Positions 18,341 through 28,564 of a DNA stretch of 64,000 nt are shown here, in pieces. The stretch is from an uncultured Mucispirillum sp. GTDB taxonomy: Bacteria > Chrysiogenota > Deferribacteres > Deferribacterales > Mucispirillaceae. The DNA lies in assembly GCA_944326705.1 (NCBI GenBank), contig CALVEY010000004.1, positions 34,207 through 98,206 on the forward strand, given 5' to 3'. The notes beneath the pieces were generated by a model, which made no database searches, had not been told where the DNA came from, and saw only the letters and a list, made by a program, of their open reading frames with translations. Every line of letters starts with the position of its first letter. Position 1 is the first letter of the stretch. Both the position numbers and the translations under genes were made by a program.

Positions 18341-19420
18341 ATGGATAAATTACTTTTATATGTATCTAAAAATGAAAAAATACTGCAGAAAAAAAATGAT
18401 GGTATAACTGTATACAATGCAGTTATTACTCCAGAAAAAAAAGAAACTAGAGCAAATATATTTACAGGGGATAATGAGTATATACTGCAGCAGGTTATAG
18501 AAAATAATCTGCTTTTTGATGAGATAATCATTGATAATTATGAAGATATATCTACAGAAAGCGATAATTATGTATATGCTTACATTAAATGCCTTAATAA
18601 GACAGGTATATTTACTGTTAACAACTTATCTTCTGCAGATTTTGTACAGTATAGTAATTTATATACATTAAAAGAAGATGGCCAAAATATAGTAATTAAG
18701 CATTTGCAAAAAGAAGAAACATCTAAAAGTATAGAAGTAATAAATTTTTCATATAAATATAAAGTATTAGCTGATAAACCATGTATGGATATAAGAGATT
18801 TAATATTAGAATTACAGAAACAGAAAGCCTATATTAATGAACTAGAAGAACAGTGTATTAATTTTAATAAATGGTATAAAGACTTGGAGAAAGGTGCAAA
18901 AAGCACATATGAAGAATTACAAAAATCTCAAGCTTATATTAAAGATTTAGAAAATATTTGTAAAGCAAGTGAAGAAAATAAACAGCAGTATCAAAAATAT
19001 GTAAGTGAATTAGAAAATATCTGCAAAACGAATGAAGAAATTAAGTTACAGCAGCAAAGCTATATCAAAGAGCTTGAAAATATCTGTAAAAACAATGAAG
19101 AATATAAACATCAGCAGCATAATTATATCAAGGAATTAGAAGACAGTGTAAAAAATGTATATAATCAGCTGGACGAAAAATCAAAATATATTAATGAATT
19201 AGAAAATACATGTAAAGAGCAGGAACAAGTTATACAAGATAAAGATGAATATTTTAATAAAATGAAAGACGCACATGAAAACGAAATTACACAGTTAGTA
19301 GATGAAAATATTAGAAAAATTGAATCTACTAATAAAATACATGAAGATGCTGTTAAAAAATTATTAAAAATAGAAAATTCTATTTGGTATAAATTTATTA
19401 ATAAATTTATTAAATATTAA
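18341..19420 (+). CDS. Coiled-coil protein with internal repeats, function unknown
   Basis: I do not recognise a family. The first 130 or so residues are a mixed alpha/beta segment (LLYVSKNEKIL, DEIIIDNYEDI, CLNKTGIFTVNNLSS) that could be a remnant of a methyltransferase-like fold. The rest, from about residue 150, is a charged coiled coil. It contains several imperfect repeats of about 22-25 residues built on YIKELENICKxNEE, at least five by eye. The short C-terminal tail WYKFINKFIKY is basic and aromatic. It lies 7 bases after the epimerase gene, ahead of an RgpF-type glycosyltransferase. A scaffold or a length ruler for polymer synthesis is possible; this is inference. Confidence 0.7.
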   Translation: MDKLLLYVSKNEKILQKKNDGITVYNAVITPEKKETRANIFTGDNEYILQQVIENNLLFDEIIIDNYEDISTESDNYVYAYIKCLNKTGIFTVNNLSSADFVQYSNLYTLKEDGQNIVIKHLQKEETSKSIEVINFSYKYKVLADKPCMDIRDLILELQKQKAYINELEEQCINFNKWYKDLEKGAKSTYEELQKSQAYIKDLENICKASEENKQQYQKYVSELENICKTNEEIKLQQQSYIKELENICKNNEEYKHQQHNYIKELEDSVKNVYNQLDEKSKYINELENTCKEQEQVIQDKDEYFNKMKDAHENEITQLVDENIRKIESTNKIHEDAVKKLLKIENSIWYKFINKFIKY

Positions 19421-19459
19421 TTTATCAGATAAATATATTTAATTTGGGAGACTAATTTA

Positions 19460-21343
19460 ATGAAAAGAGTTGTAATATATGCTTATTATGAAAAAAAAGG
19501 TAAAGTATATGACTATGTATATAAAATGCTAGAAGAATTGCGATTGTATAGTGATTATATTGTATTTGTCTCAAATGTATTTTTACAAGAAAATGATAAA
19601 ATAAATATAAATAAAGTTGTTGATCACTGTATAGAGAGAGATAATATTGGATATGATATAACTGCTTATAAAACAGGTATAGAATATATTGGATATGATA
19701 ATATTCTTAAATATGATGAGTGTATTTTAGTTAACTCATCATTATTTGGACCAATTTTTTCATTTAAAGATATGTTTGAAAAAATGCAAAGTTTAGATAT
19801 AGATTTTTGGGGCATAACTAAACACCATAAAGTTGATTTTGATCCTTTTAGAACATGCAAGTATGGTTATATTCCAGAACATATTCAATCATCATTTATT
19901 GTCTTTAGGAAAAAATTTATGTCTACTGATTTCTTTATATCTAGATGGAAAGATTTACCCGCAATAAAAAATTATGCAGAAGCAATCGGTTTATTTGAGG
20001 TAATATTCACTAAGGAAGCAGTTGAGGCAGGATATGAAGCAGATGTATATATTAATACAGATGATTTAGAAGGATACACTAGATATCCACTAATGATGAT
20101 GGCTGATGAATTAGTTATTAATCGTAAATGCCCGGTAATAAAGATAAAATCTTTTTCTCAAAATTATTATGATATACTTACAGATACTATAGGAAACTGT
20201 ACACAAAAAATGTATGACTATATAAATAAGCATACAGATTATGATGTGAATCTTATTTGGGATTATATATTACAAAATTTTAACATGGCGGATATAAAAA
20301 ATATAATGCATTTAAATTATATTCTGCCAAAATACAGTTTAATAGATGACATTAAAATAAATCAGAAAATCGCTTTGATAGTTCATATATATTATGAAGA
20401 TTTGCTTGAAGATACAATTAAGTATATAAACAATATGCCTAAGACTGCAGATTTAATCATAACAACTCCAAAAAAAGAGCTGGTGCAGAAATTAAAAGAA
20501 AAATGTTCAAAATTAAATTTTAATGACTATAAAGTGCTGCTGATTGAAAACAGAGGCAGAGATGTTTCTTCTCTTCTTGTAGGGGCTGCACCTTATATTA
20601 ATGATTATGATTTAGTATGCTATATGCATGATAAAAAAACTACACAAATGAAACCTTATGCTAATGGAGTAGGTTTTAATTATAAGTGTTTTGATAATTT
20701 ACTTGGCAGTGAAAAATTAATATATAATATTATTGAAACATTTGAAAAAAATCCAAGATTAGGTATGCTTATGCCTCCACCACCTAACCATGGTAACTTT
20801 TATCAAATCATAGGGACTGAATGGGCAAGTAATTATGCGAATACATCAAGTTTGCTATATAATCTTAATATAGAAATTCCAATAGACTGGGCAAAAGAGC
20901 CAATTTCTCCTTTAGGAACAATGTTTTGGTTTAGACCAAAAGTATTAAAACCATTATTTGATAAAAATTGGGAATATACAGATTTTCCTCAGGAGCCAAA
21001 TGCAAATGATGGAACATTACTCCATGCAATTGAGCGTTCTTATGGTATTGTCTGTCAGTATGAAGGATATTATCCAGCATGGGTAATGAATGATGAATAT
21101 GTAAGAATTGAAATTACAAATCTTTATTTCATGGTTAGGGAATTAAATTCTGTATTATTTAAGCACTATTATACGACTAATTTACTTGATATGACAGAAA
21201 AAATGAAAAATAATATGTATTTTAAATGGGATATTCATACATCTATGAAATATAAAGTAAAAGCATTTATTAAAGCAATACTTCCAAAACCTGTCTTTAA
21301 AGCAGTAAGAAAAGTGTATAGAAAGGTAGGAAAATATGAATAG
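19460..21343 (+). CDS. RgpF-type rhamnan synthesis glycosyltransferase
   Basis: The 627-residue protein matches the rhamnan synthesis F family. It has an N-terminal unit with NIGYDITAYKTGIEYI, LVNSSLFGPI and HIQSSFIVFRK, and a second unit with ALIVHIYYEDLLEDTIKYI, ENRGRDVSSLLVGA and LVCYMHDKKTT. The later GTMFWFRPKVLKPLF and NDGTLLHAIERSYG segments recur in the 40889-42757 protein. Together with four dTDP-rhamnose genes this suggests a rhamnose-containing polymer. It ends in a basic tail and overlaps the next gene by 8 bases. Confidence 0.85.
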   Translation: MKRVVIYAYYEKKGKVYDYVYKMLEELRLYSDYIVFVSNVFLQENDKININKVVDHCIERDNIGYDITAYKTGIEYIGYDNILKYDECILVNSSLFGPIFSFKDMFEKMQSLDIDFWGITKHHKVDFDPFRTCKYGYIPEHIQSSFIVFRKKFMSTDFFISRWKDLPAIKNYAEAIGLFEVIFTKEAVEAGYEADVYINTDDLEGYTRYPLMMMADELVINRKCPVIKIKSFSQNYYDILTDTIGNCTQKMYDYINKHTDYDVNLIWDYILQNFNMADIKNIMHLNYILPKYSLIDDIKINQKIALIVHIYYEDLLEDTIKYINNMPKTADLIITTPKKELVQKLKEKCSKLNFNDYKVLLIENRGRDVSSLLVGAAPYINDYDLVCYMHDKKTTQMKPYANGVGFNYKCFDNLLGSEKLIYNIIETFEKNPRLGMLMPPPPNHGNFYQIIGTEWASNYANTSSLLYNLNIEIPIDWAKEPISPLGTMFWFRPKVLKPLFDKNWEYTDFPQEPNANDGTLLHAIERSYGIVCQYEGYYPAWVMNDEYVRIEITNLYFMVRELNSVLFKHYYTTNLLDMTEKMKNNMYFKWDIHTSMKYKVKAFIKAILPKPVFKAVRKVYRKVGKYE

Positions 21344-22751
21344 AAAACAGTTATTATTTGGTCAATGTGCTCTTGCTTTGTTGAGTATATATCCAGTGTT
21401 ATCTCTTTATATAAATAATATAAATGAAGTGCGTATAATAGAGATTATATTACCTATTTTGATGAATATTACTATTATAGAAATCATTATGTTTCTCATT
21501 AAATTTATAACAAAAAATTATATATCAAGCATTGTTTATGCTTGTATAATTTTTTATATAATAATGTATTTTAAATTAATAGATGAAAATCAAATGTCAT
21601 CAATTCCTTATTGGAATTCTGTACCTTTAGTTCTATACATAACTATTGTATTATTATTTATTATTCATAAGACAAAACTAAGAAAGGTACTCGATAAAAT
21701 ACTATTATTTTCTGTAATTGGTATAATCGCATCATTATTAGTTTCTATTATTAATAATATAGACCAAATAAAAATTTTATCTAGCAATGAAACATTTAGT
21801 GATAACAAAGTAGAATTTATTGAAGATAATAATAGTATGGAATTTTATAAAAAGAATGAATTGCCTAATATATATTATATAATATTAGATGAATATTCAT
21901 CATTTAAACAAATGAAAAAATGGTATGATTATGATAATAAAGAATTTTACGATTTTTTAAAAAAACATAATTTTAATATAATAGAAGATAGCCGAAATGA
22001 AAGTATGAATTCTTCAACAATGTATATAACTACTAATTTAATAAATATAAGTTATGTATCTGTGGACAATAATTATATAAAGGCAAATAAATTAAGAGAA
22101 CAACCTTTTTTGTTTAAATTACTTGATAAATATGGATATAATGTAAATTATCAAGGTGGTCCACAAATAGGATGGAATAATTCTAAAATAAAAATATCAA
22201 GTACAACTATAGAAGGTTATACTTTATTAGATATAATATATGGGAATAATATTCTATATCCATTGTTTGAAAAAAATATAAATGTTATGCAACAAAAAGA
22301 ATTAGACTTATACAATTATCTAGAAAATTATATAAATATTGTTAAAAAGTCATCATTTTTATATATACATTTTAGAGCTGGACATGTTCCTCTAATATTT
22401 AATGAAAATACTATAAATACACCTGATAAATTTTTTAATAATATAGATAAATCTCTATATATAGGACAAATAAAGTATACTAATAGTAGAATAATGCAAA
22501 TGGTATCAAACATAATAGAAAAAGATCCAGATAGTATAATAATTATACAAAGTGACCATTCTCAGAGAAATTTACGAAATGCAAGTAGAAAAAAAATAAT
22601 ACCTGTTAAAGATTCTCAGCAGGTTTTTAATGCAGTATATTATAAAGGCGAAACTTTAGAGTTTGATAATACTTTATCAGGCGTTAATACAGTTAGACTT
22701 GTAATTGATAAAATCTTAAATACAAATTTAGGAGTGATAGATGTTCCGTAA
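21336..22751 (+). CDS. Membrane protein with extracytoplasmic sulfatase-like domain
   Basis: About the first 145 residues form four or more hydrophobic helices. A periplasmic alkaline-phosphatase-superfamily domain follows, starting at LPNIYYIILDEYSSF, where the nucleophile motif of sulfatase/phosphoglycerol-transferase proteins lies. The late IIIQSDHSQRN segment matches the metal-binding DHG-type motif. The family transfers or removes phospho-substituents such as phosphoglycerol or phosphoethanolamine on surface glycans. The nucleophile here may be a Ser in the EYSS stretch, which I could not verify. Base composition is strikingly AT-rich. It overlaps the next gene by 11 bases. Confidence 0.72.
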   Translation: MNRKQLLFGQCALALLSIYPVLSLYINNINEVRIIEIILPILMNITIIEIIMFLIKFITKNYISSIVYACIIFYIIMYFKLIDENQMSSIPYWNSVPLVLYITIVLLFIIHKTKLRKVLDKILLFSVIGIIASLLVSIINNIDQIKILSSNETFSDNKVEFIEDNNSMEFYKKNELPNIYYIILDEYSSFKQMKKWYDYDNKEFYDFLKKHNFNIIEDSRNESMNSSTMYITTNLINISYVSVDNNYIKANKLREQPFLFKLLDKYGYNVNYQGGPQIGWNNSKIKISSTTIEGYTLLDIIYGNNILYPLFEKNINVMQQKELDLYNYLENYINIVKKSSFLYIHFRAGHVPLIFNENTINTPDKFFNNIDKSLYIGQIKYTNSRIMQMVSNIIEKDPDSIIIIQSDHSQRNLRNASRKKIIPVKDSQQVFNAVYYKGETLEFDNTLSGVNTVRLVIDKILNTNLGVIDVP

Positions 22752-24984
22752 AAAATATTTTATTTTTACAACAGTTATATTAATACTCTATCTTACAACA
22801 TCAAATTTTTATATGTATAAATTATTTGATGATACAACTGAAAAAATAAAAAAAATTAATATTGAACACTATAATGAGATTTCATATTTAGAAAGTCATA
22901 AAGGTTTATATTTTTGGTTGTTAAATCCTCAAGAAAAATACAATATGATATCTGTTAATATTGATGGAGGATTCTATGATAAAAAGTCATGTGAAAATAT
23001 AAAGTATGATAATATGAGTTTATATTTATTAGGTAAAACAAACTATATAATAGAAAGTTATAATAGATTCTCTCCATTTCTTACAAGAACTAATGATATA
23101 TCAGGCTCATATAAGGGGTTTAATAGCAATTTTAATACTTTTATAGTAAAAGATGGTGTATATAGTTTAGGTATAATGGATCAGGAAAATAATATAATTA
23201 AATCAACTGAAAGAAAAATATATAAAAGAGATAATAAAGTAATGCAGACTGCATATGACCTAAATGATGATGAAGTAAAAAGATTAATGACTAATAATTA
23301 TAAAAATATAAATAATACAGAATTAACACTGATTAATCCAACTAAAATAAAAAGAATAGATAAAAATTTATATAATATATCAGGAATATTATTTATCAAA
23401 AATGAAAATATAGATTCGTATGACAGTGTTGCATATATAAAAATAATGACAGATAATGAAAGTAAAATATATAGAATTCCAATGTTATATAATGAATGGA
23501 TGGAAAAAAATATTGGAGAATATTCAAGAATATCTATGTTTATAACAAATGTGTATATAGAGGATTTTGACGAAGCAAATATAGAATATATGATAGTAAA
23601 TAATAATCAATTATATAAAAATGATAAAATATATTACTACCAAAATCAAATTGATAATGATAATTTAACATTATCATTTACGCATCAAGGGTATAATATT
23701 AAGTATAACCCTGTATATGATAATATGTTGCGTGAAAAATATATAGGAATAGATAAAGATAATAAAAATTTTATTTTTAGAGGTTCTTTATATAAAGAAA
23801 ATGACGAATCAAGCAGTTATGATATAATAGTAGAAATTAGAAATGAAAATGGTAATTTCAGTTATAATGTGCCAAAAACATACAGTAAGTATATGGCAGA
23901 TATCGAAGGAGAAAAATACGCATATTCTCATATATTATTAAATTTATCAAAAGAACAATTATCTAATAATGGAGTAATAAAACTATATCTGAAAAAAGGA
24001 GATAATTATTATACAACAGGAAGAGAGTATGAATATTTTTATGATAATGAAACTTATATAATAAAAGATGATGTAGATAATAAAAGCAAAATAGGTCAGA
24101 AAAAAGATATTTTTGAGGCTACTGAAGGAACAACATATAAAAGTGGCGTAAACGAACTAGAGACTGCATATGACCTAAATGATGATGAAATAAAAAGATT
24201 AATGACTAATAATTATAAAAATATAAATAATACAGAATTAACACTGATTAATCCAACTAAAATAAAAAGAATAGATAAAAATTTATATAATATATCAGGA
24301 ATATTATTTATCAAAAATGAAAATATAGATTCGTATGACAGTGTTGCATATATAAAAATAATGACAGATAATGAAAGTAAAATATATAGAATTCCAATGT
24401 TATATAATGAATGGATGGAAAAAAATATTGGAGAATATTCAAGAATATCTATGTTTATAACAAATGTGTATATAGAGGATTTTGACGAAGCAAATATAGA
24501 ATATATGATAGTAAATAATAATCAATTATATAAAAATGATAAAATATATTACTACCAAAATCAAATTGATAATGATAATTTAACATTATCATTTACGCAT
24601 CAAGGGTATAATATTAAGTATAACCCTGTATATGATAATATGTTGCGTGAAAAATATATAGGAATAGATAAAGATAATAAAAATTTTATTTTTAGAGGTT
24701 CTTTATATAAAGAAAATGACGAATCAAGCAGTTATGATATAATAGTAGAAATTAGAAATGAAAATGGTAATTTCAGTTATAATGTGCCAAAAACATACAG
24801 TAAGTATATGGCAGATATCGAAGGAGAAAAATACGCATATTCTCATATATTATTAAATTTATCAAAAGAACAATTATCTAATAATGGAGTAATAAAACTA
24901 TATCTGAAAAAAGGAGATAATTATTATACAACAGGCAGGGAATATATCTATAATTTTGAAAATGATACATATTCCATTAAATAA
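22741..24984 (+). CDS. Membrane-anchored protein with two near-identical 258-residue repeats
   Basis: I do not recognise the family. A single N-terminal hydrophobic helix (about residues 7-27) anchors the 747-residue protein. After a unique segment come two copies of one domain, at about residues 169-427 and 474-732. The copies are almost the same at DNA level and differ by one Val/Ile codon that I can see. Each copy has many Asn, Tyr and Ile residues and predicted beta strands, as in carbohydrate-binding or extracellular beta-sandwich modules. The gene overlaps the sulfatase-like gene by 11 bases, so they are translationally coupled. It is one of the most AT-rich genes in the window. Confidence 0.75.
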   Translation: MFRKKYFIFTTVILILYLTTSNFYMYKLFDDTTEKIKKINIEHYNEISYLESHKGLYFWLLNPQEKYNMISVNIDGGFYDKKSCENIKYDNMSLYLLGKTNYIIESYNRFSPFLTRTNDISGSYKGFNSNFNTFIVKDGVYSLGIMDQENNIIKSTERKIYKRDNKVMQTAYDLNDDEVKRLMTNNYKNINNTELTLINPTKIKRIDKNLYNISGILFIKNENIDSYDSVAYIKIMTDNESKIYRIPMLYNEWMEKNIGEYSRISMFITNVYIEDFDEANIEYMIVNNNQLYKNDKIYYYQNQIDNDNLTLSFTHQGYNIKYNPVYDNMLREKYIGIDKDNKNFIFRGSLYKENDESSSYDIIVEIRNENGNFSYNVPKTYSKYMADIEGEKYAYSHILLNLSKEQLSNNGVIKLYLKKGDNYYTTGREYEYFYDNETYIIKDDVDNKSKIGQKKDIFEATEGTTYKSGVNELETAYDLNDDEIKRLMTNNYKNINNTELTLINPTKIKRIDKNLYNISGILFIKNENIDSYDSVAYIKIMTDNESKIYRIPMLYNEWMEKNIGEYSRISMFITNVYIEDFDEANIEYMIVNNNQLYKNDKIYYYQNQIDNDNLTLSFTHQGYNIKYNPVYDNMLREKYIGIDKDNKNFIFRGSLYKENDESSSYDIIVEIRNENGNFSYNVPKTYSKYMADIEGEKYAYSHILLNLSKEQLSNNGVIKLYLKKGDNYYTTGREYIYNFENDTYSIK
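23246..24020 (+). repeat. Tandem 775-bp direct repeat, copy 1
   Basis: This stretch recurs at 24161-24935 with an offset of exactly 915 bases (305 codons), so both copies are in the same frame of one gene. The only mismatch found by eye is GAAGTA against GAAATA close to the left end. A 140-base unique linker separates the copies. Near-zero synonymous divergence implies a recent duplication or ongoing gene conversion. Confidence 0.92.
24161..24935 (+). repeat. Tandem 775-bp direct repeat, copy 2
   Basis: Second copy of the repeat at 23246-24020. After 24935 the two copies diverge (GGAAGAGAG against GGCAGGGAA), although the encoded REY and following NETY/NDTY residues remain similar. The two copies therefore sit at the ends of a larger, older repeat unit that includes a less conserved C-terminal strand. 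Confidence 0.92.
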
Positions 24985-25043
24985 ATATTGATTAAATTTT
25001 TATATTTAATTAACCAAAATAGCTCTGCTTTAGGGAGAATATT

Positions 25044-26765
25044 ATGAGTGATTTTAGAACATTACAAAAAAACAGCCGTAAAGAGTGCGATGGTGCAAAA
25101 GTATCTGTTTGTATAATGGGGGATGTTGCTACACAGTTTTTAGCACAGGCGGTTAAAGGTTATGGTTACGAATGTAACTTAAACTTAAATATTACAGATA
25201 TAGATTATAATCAAATAGATATGCAGACAATGGACGCTGATTCTGAGCTGTATGAATCTAAAAGTGATTATGTGCTTATATATATGAGTGCAGAAAAACT
25301 GTATGAAAAATTCTGCCACACAGATATTTCTTTAAGAGATAAATTTGCTGAAATGCAGGTAGAATATATTAAAGAAGTGCATAATAGAATAAACAGCAAT
25401 GTAAATTCTAAAATTCTTCAGTTTAATTTTATAGAAATAAATGACGGCGTATTTGGCTCATACAGTAATAAAGTACCTGTTTCTTTTGTATTTCAAATAA
25501 AAAAATTAAACTACCTTTTAAATGAATATACAGTAACAGCAAAAAATGTATTTATTATAGATTTATCATCATTAGCAGTTAAATACGGCTATGATTTTAT
25601 ATTGAATGAAAAATATTTTTATTCTGCAAAAATGGCTTTAAGCATAGAAATACTTCCACATGTGGCTAAATCTGTTATAGATGTAATAAAAGCAGTTTCT
25701 GGTTCAATTAAAAAATGTGTTATATTAGATTTAGATAACACATTATGGGGTGGAGTAATAGGCGATGATGGGCTTGGCGGTATACAGATTGGTGAGCTTG
25801 GTGCAGGCCATGCTTTTTCTGATTTTCAAGCCTATTTTTTAGAACTGAAAAAAAGGGGCATTATTCTTGCAGTATGTAGTAAAAATAATGAAGATACAGC
25901 AAAAGAACCATTTAACAGTCATCCAGAAATGGTGTTAAAGCTAAGTGATATTGCAGTGTTTGTGGCAAACTGGGAAGATAAAGCAAGCAATATAAAATAT
26001 ATTAAAGAAACATTAAATTTAGGATATGACAGTTTTGTTTTTATAGATGATAACCCATTTGAAAGAAACCTTGTAAAATCTGTCCTTCCAGATGTTACAG
26101 TGCCTGATATGCCTGAGGACCCAGCATTATATTTAAGTTATATTCGCTCATTAAATTTATTTGAAACAGCATCATATTCCAGCGAAGATATAAGCAGAAC
26201 TGAGCAGTATCAGGCAGAAATTGGTCGTAAATCATTAGAAGCGTCATACAGCAATATTGATGACTATCTGCAAAGTCTTGAAATGCAGGCAGAAGCAAAA
26301 GCATTTGATGAATTTCATTATTCAAGAATTGCACAGCTTACACAAAGGTCAAACCAGTTTAATTTAAGAACTATAAGATATACAGAAGCAGATATAGAAA
26401 AAATCAGTAAAGATGATAATTATTTAACAATATATTTTACTCTTAAGGATAAATTTGGCGACCATGGACTTATCAGTGTGGTAATTATGAAAAAAGTTGA
26501 TAATGAAACACTTTTTATTGATACATGGCTTATGAGCTGCAGGGTTTTAAAGCGCGGTATGGAAGAGTTTATAGTAAACAAAATGATTGACATAGCTAAA
26601 AAGAATGGATATAAAACTGTACAAGGCGAATATATTAAAACACCAAAAAATGCTATGGTAGAAAAAATATACTCAAAACTTGGCTTTCATGATAATGGCG
26701 ATAATTCCTACACAGCAGATGTTAATGCATTTATAAATAATAAAACACTTATCAAGGAGATTTAA
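25044..26765 (+). CDS. FkbH-like protein (HAD-IIIC phosphatase fused to an acyltransferase-like domain)
   Basis: FkbH proteins take a glycolytic intermediate (1,3-bisphosphoglycerate) and load a glyceryl unit on an acyl carrier protein. The 573-residue protein has an N-terminal SGNH-like region of about 220 residues. The HAD motif DLDNTLWGGVIGDDG follows, with Asp229 and Asp231, then VCSKNNEDTA and FIDDNPFER, and a C-terminal GNAT-like segment near TQRSNQFNLRT. The next gene, 2 bases away, is an ACP, so the pair is textbook. A good AAGGAG precedes that ACP. Confidence 0.88.
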   Translation: MSDFRTLQKNSRKECDGAKVSVCIMGDVATQFLAQAVKGYGYECNLNLNITDIDYNQIDMQTMDADSELYESKSDYVLIYMSAEKLYEKFCHTDISLRDKFAEMQVEYIKEVHNRINSNVNSKILQFNFIEINDGVFGSYSNKVPVSFVFQIKKLNYLLNEYTVTAKNVFIIDLSSLAVKYGYDFILNEKYFYSAKMALSIEILPHVAKSVIDVIKAVSGSIKKCVILDLDNTLWGGVIGDDGLGGIQIGELGAGHAFSDFQAYFLELKKRGIILAVCSKNNEDTAKEPFNSHPEMVLKLSDIAVFVANWEDKASNIKYIKETLNLGYDSFVFIDDNPFERNLVKSVLPDVTVPDMPEDPALYLSYIRSLNLFETASYSSEDISRTEQYQAEIGRKSLEASYSNIDDYLQSLEMQAEAKAFDEFHYSRIAQLTQRSNQFNLRTIRYTEADIEKISKDDNYLTIYFTLKDKFGDHGLISVVIMKKVDNETLFIDTWLMSCRVLKRGMEEFIVNKMIDIAKKNGYKTVQGEYIKTPKNAMVEKIYSKLGFHDNGDNSYTADVNAFINNKTLIKEI

Positions 26766-26766
26766 T

Positions 26767-27006
26767 ATGACAAAAAGCGAAGTAATGGAAAAAATAAAAG
26801 AAATTTTAAATGACCTATTTGATGATGATTTTGATGTTACAGAAAGCACTGTAGCAGATGATATAGACGGCTGGGATTCATTAGCTCATCTGCAGGTAAT
26901 CTCTGCAATGGAATCAGGCTTTAATATACACTTTACTCTTGGCGAAATCAATAATTTTGCAAATGTAGGGGAAATGGCTGACAGTATTCTTAAACATTTA
27001 GGATAA
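26767..27006 (+). CDS. Acyl carrier protein (module A)
   Basis: The 79-residue acidic protein has the phosphopantetheine site Ser38 in the GWDSLAHLQ motif. The usual four-helix ACP pattern is recognisable. It directly follows the FkbH-like gene and precedes a membrane-bound O-acyltransferase, so it probably carries the glyceryl (or similar) group used by that enzyme. It is not the housekeeping fatty-acid ACP, which has a different surface sequence and location. Confidence 0.9.
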   Translation: MTKSEVMEKIKEILNDLFDDDFDVTESTVADDIDGWDSLAHLQVISAMESGFNIHFTLGEINNFANVGEMADSILKHLG

Positions 27007-27071
27007 TGGTTAAATTTAATCATTATTCTGCTTTTTTCATAAAATTTAATTTCATAATATAGAAGGGTTGC

Positions 27072-28553
27072 ATGGCTTTTACTTCAGTTAGTTTTGTTTT
27101 TCTTTTTCTTCCAATAACTATAATATTATACTATTTACTGCCTAAAATTGCTTATAAAAATATTCTGTTAGTGATATTATCATTACTATTCTATGCCTGG
27201 GGCGATAAAAATTTTATTTATCTATTTATCATAAGTATATTTGTAAACTACTGTTTTGGGCTGCTGTTTGATAAATATAAGAATAAGTTTATTAATAAAA
27301 TTTTTGTTTTCCTAATGATTGTATGGAACTTTGGAATATTATACTATTTTAAATACTTAATTTTTACAGTAAACAGTATTAACAGCATTGCAGATTTAAC
27401 TCTTACAGTTCCAAATATTATTACACCGCTTGGAATTTCATTTATTACTTTCAGGGCTGTATCATACTGTCTTGATGTATTTTTTCAGGCATGCTCGGCA
27501 AGCAGAAATCCTATAAATGTAGCTCTTTATATCACATTTTTCCCGCAGGTTATAATGGGGCCTATTACAAAATATTATGAATTTGAGCCGCAAATTAATA
27601 AAAGAGAGTTCAGTTTAGATAATTTTACAGAAGGTATTGAACGTTTTATTATTGGTTTAGCAAAGAAAATCCTTATAGCTGATAATATTGCTCCAATGGT
27701 TAATACAATATTTACTATGGAAGCATCAGAAAGAACAATTGTTCTTGCATGGATTGGTGCACTAGGTTATTTAATTCAGCTGTATTTTGATTTTTCTGGA
27801 TATTCTGATATGGCAATAGGCATAGGCAAAATGCTTGGATTTAAAACACCAGAAAACTTTAATTATCCATATATGTCCAGGTCTGCAGTGGAATACTGGA
27901 GCAGGTGGCATATTACACTTGGCACATGGGTAAAAGATTATATATATGTTCCTGTATATAGAGCAATGTCTAATAAGCAGAATATATTTACACATGAAAA
28001 ATTTTCTGTTACTGCATCAGATACTGCTGCTTTATTTTTGGTATGGCTTTTTATTGGTTTTTGGCATGGAGCAGGGTATGCATTTTTACTTCATGGTATG
28101 TATTGGTTCTTTTTCATATTTTTAGAGAGAAGGTATGATGCATATAAAAAAGCAAAAAGGAAAAAGTTAAAAATTAAACGTCAGGCACTAACAAGAAATG
28201 AAAAGATACTTGCACATATATATTTCATAATAATACTTTTCTTTTCCCAAACATTATTTAGAATAGCAGATGTTACTGAATGGATAGATTATTCTAAAAA
28301 TATGATAGGCTTAATGGGTGCAGGCTTATTAGATGATTATGCAGTAATAAATCTGATTGATAATTTAGTATTAATTATTGCAGGTATATTCTTTTCATTC
28401 CCTATAGGAAAATATATAGCTGATAAATTTAAGGAAAAAAATCAGACTGCATTTATTTTTTCTAAATATACGGTATTACTTATACTATTTTGTTTTTCAA
28501 TACTATGGGTTATTTCTGGCACTAATAACTCGTTTATTTACTTCCAGTTTTAG
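27072..28553 (+). CDS. MBOAT family O-acyltransferase (AlgI-like), module A
   Basis: This 493-residue protein with about ten membrane helices belongs to the AlgI/DltB group. Its signatures are QLYFDFSGYSDMAIGIGKMLGF, a WSRWHITLGTWVKDYIY segment, and GFWHGAGYAFLLHG with the catalytic-type His. It would move an acyl group from a cytoplasmic carrier to a polysaccharide on the far side of the membrane. It follows FkbH and ACP by 65 bases and is followed by an SGNH/AlgX-like partner, as is usual for MBOAT pathways. Confidence 0.9.
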   Translation: MAFTSVSFVFLFLPITIILYYLLPKIAYKNILLVILSLLFYAWGDKNFIYLFIISIFVNYCFGLLFDKYKNKFINKIFVFLMIVWNFGILYYFKYLIFTVNSINSIADLTLTVPNIITPLGISFITFRAVSYCLDVFFQACSASRNPINVALYITFFPQVIMGPITKYYEFEPQINKREFSLDNFTEGIERFIIGLAKKILIADNIAPMVNTIFTMEASERTIVLAWIGALGYLIQLYFDFSGYSDMAIGIGKMLGFKTPENFNYPYMSRSAVEYWSRWHITLGTWVKDYIYVPVYRAMSNKQNIFTHEKFSVTASDTAALFLVWLFIGFWHGAGYAFLLHGMYWFFFIFLERRYDAYKKAKRKKLKIKRQALTRNEKILAHIYFIIILFFSQTLFRIADVTEWIDYSKNMIGLMGAGLLDDYAVINLIDNLVLIIAGIFFSFPIGKYIADKFKEKNQTAFIFSKYTVLLILFCFSILWVISGTNNSFIYFQF

Positions 28554-28564
28554 GGGTATTCTTT

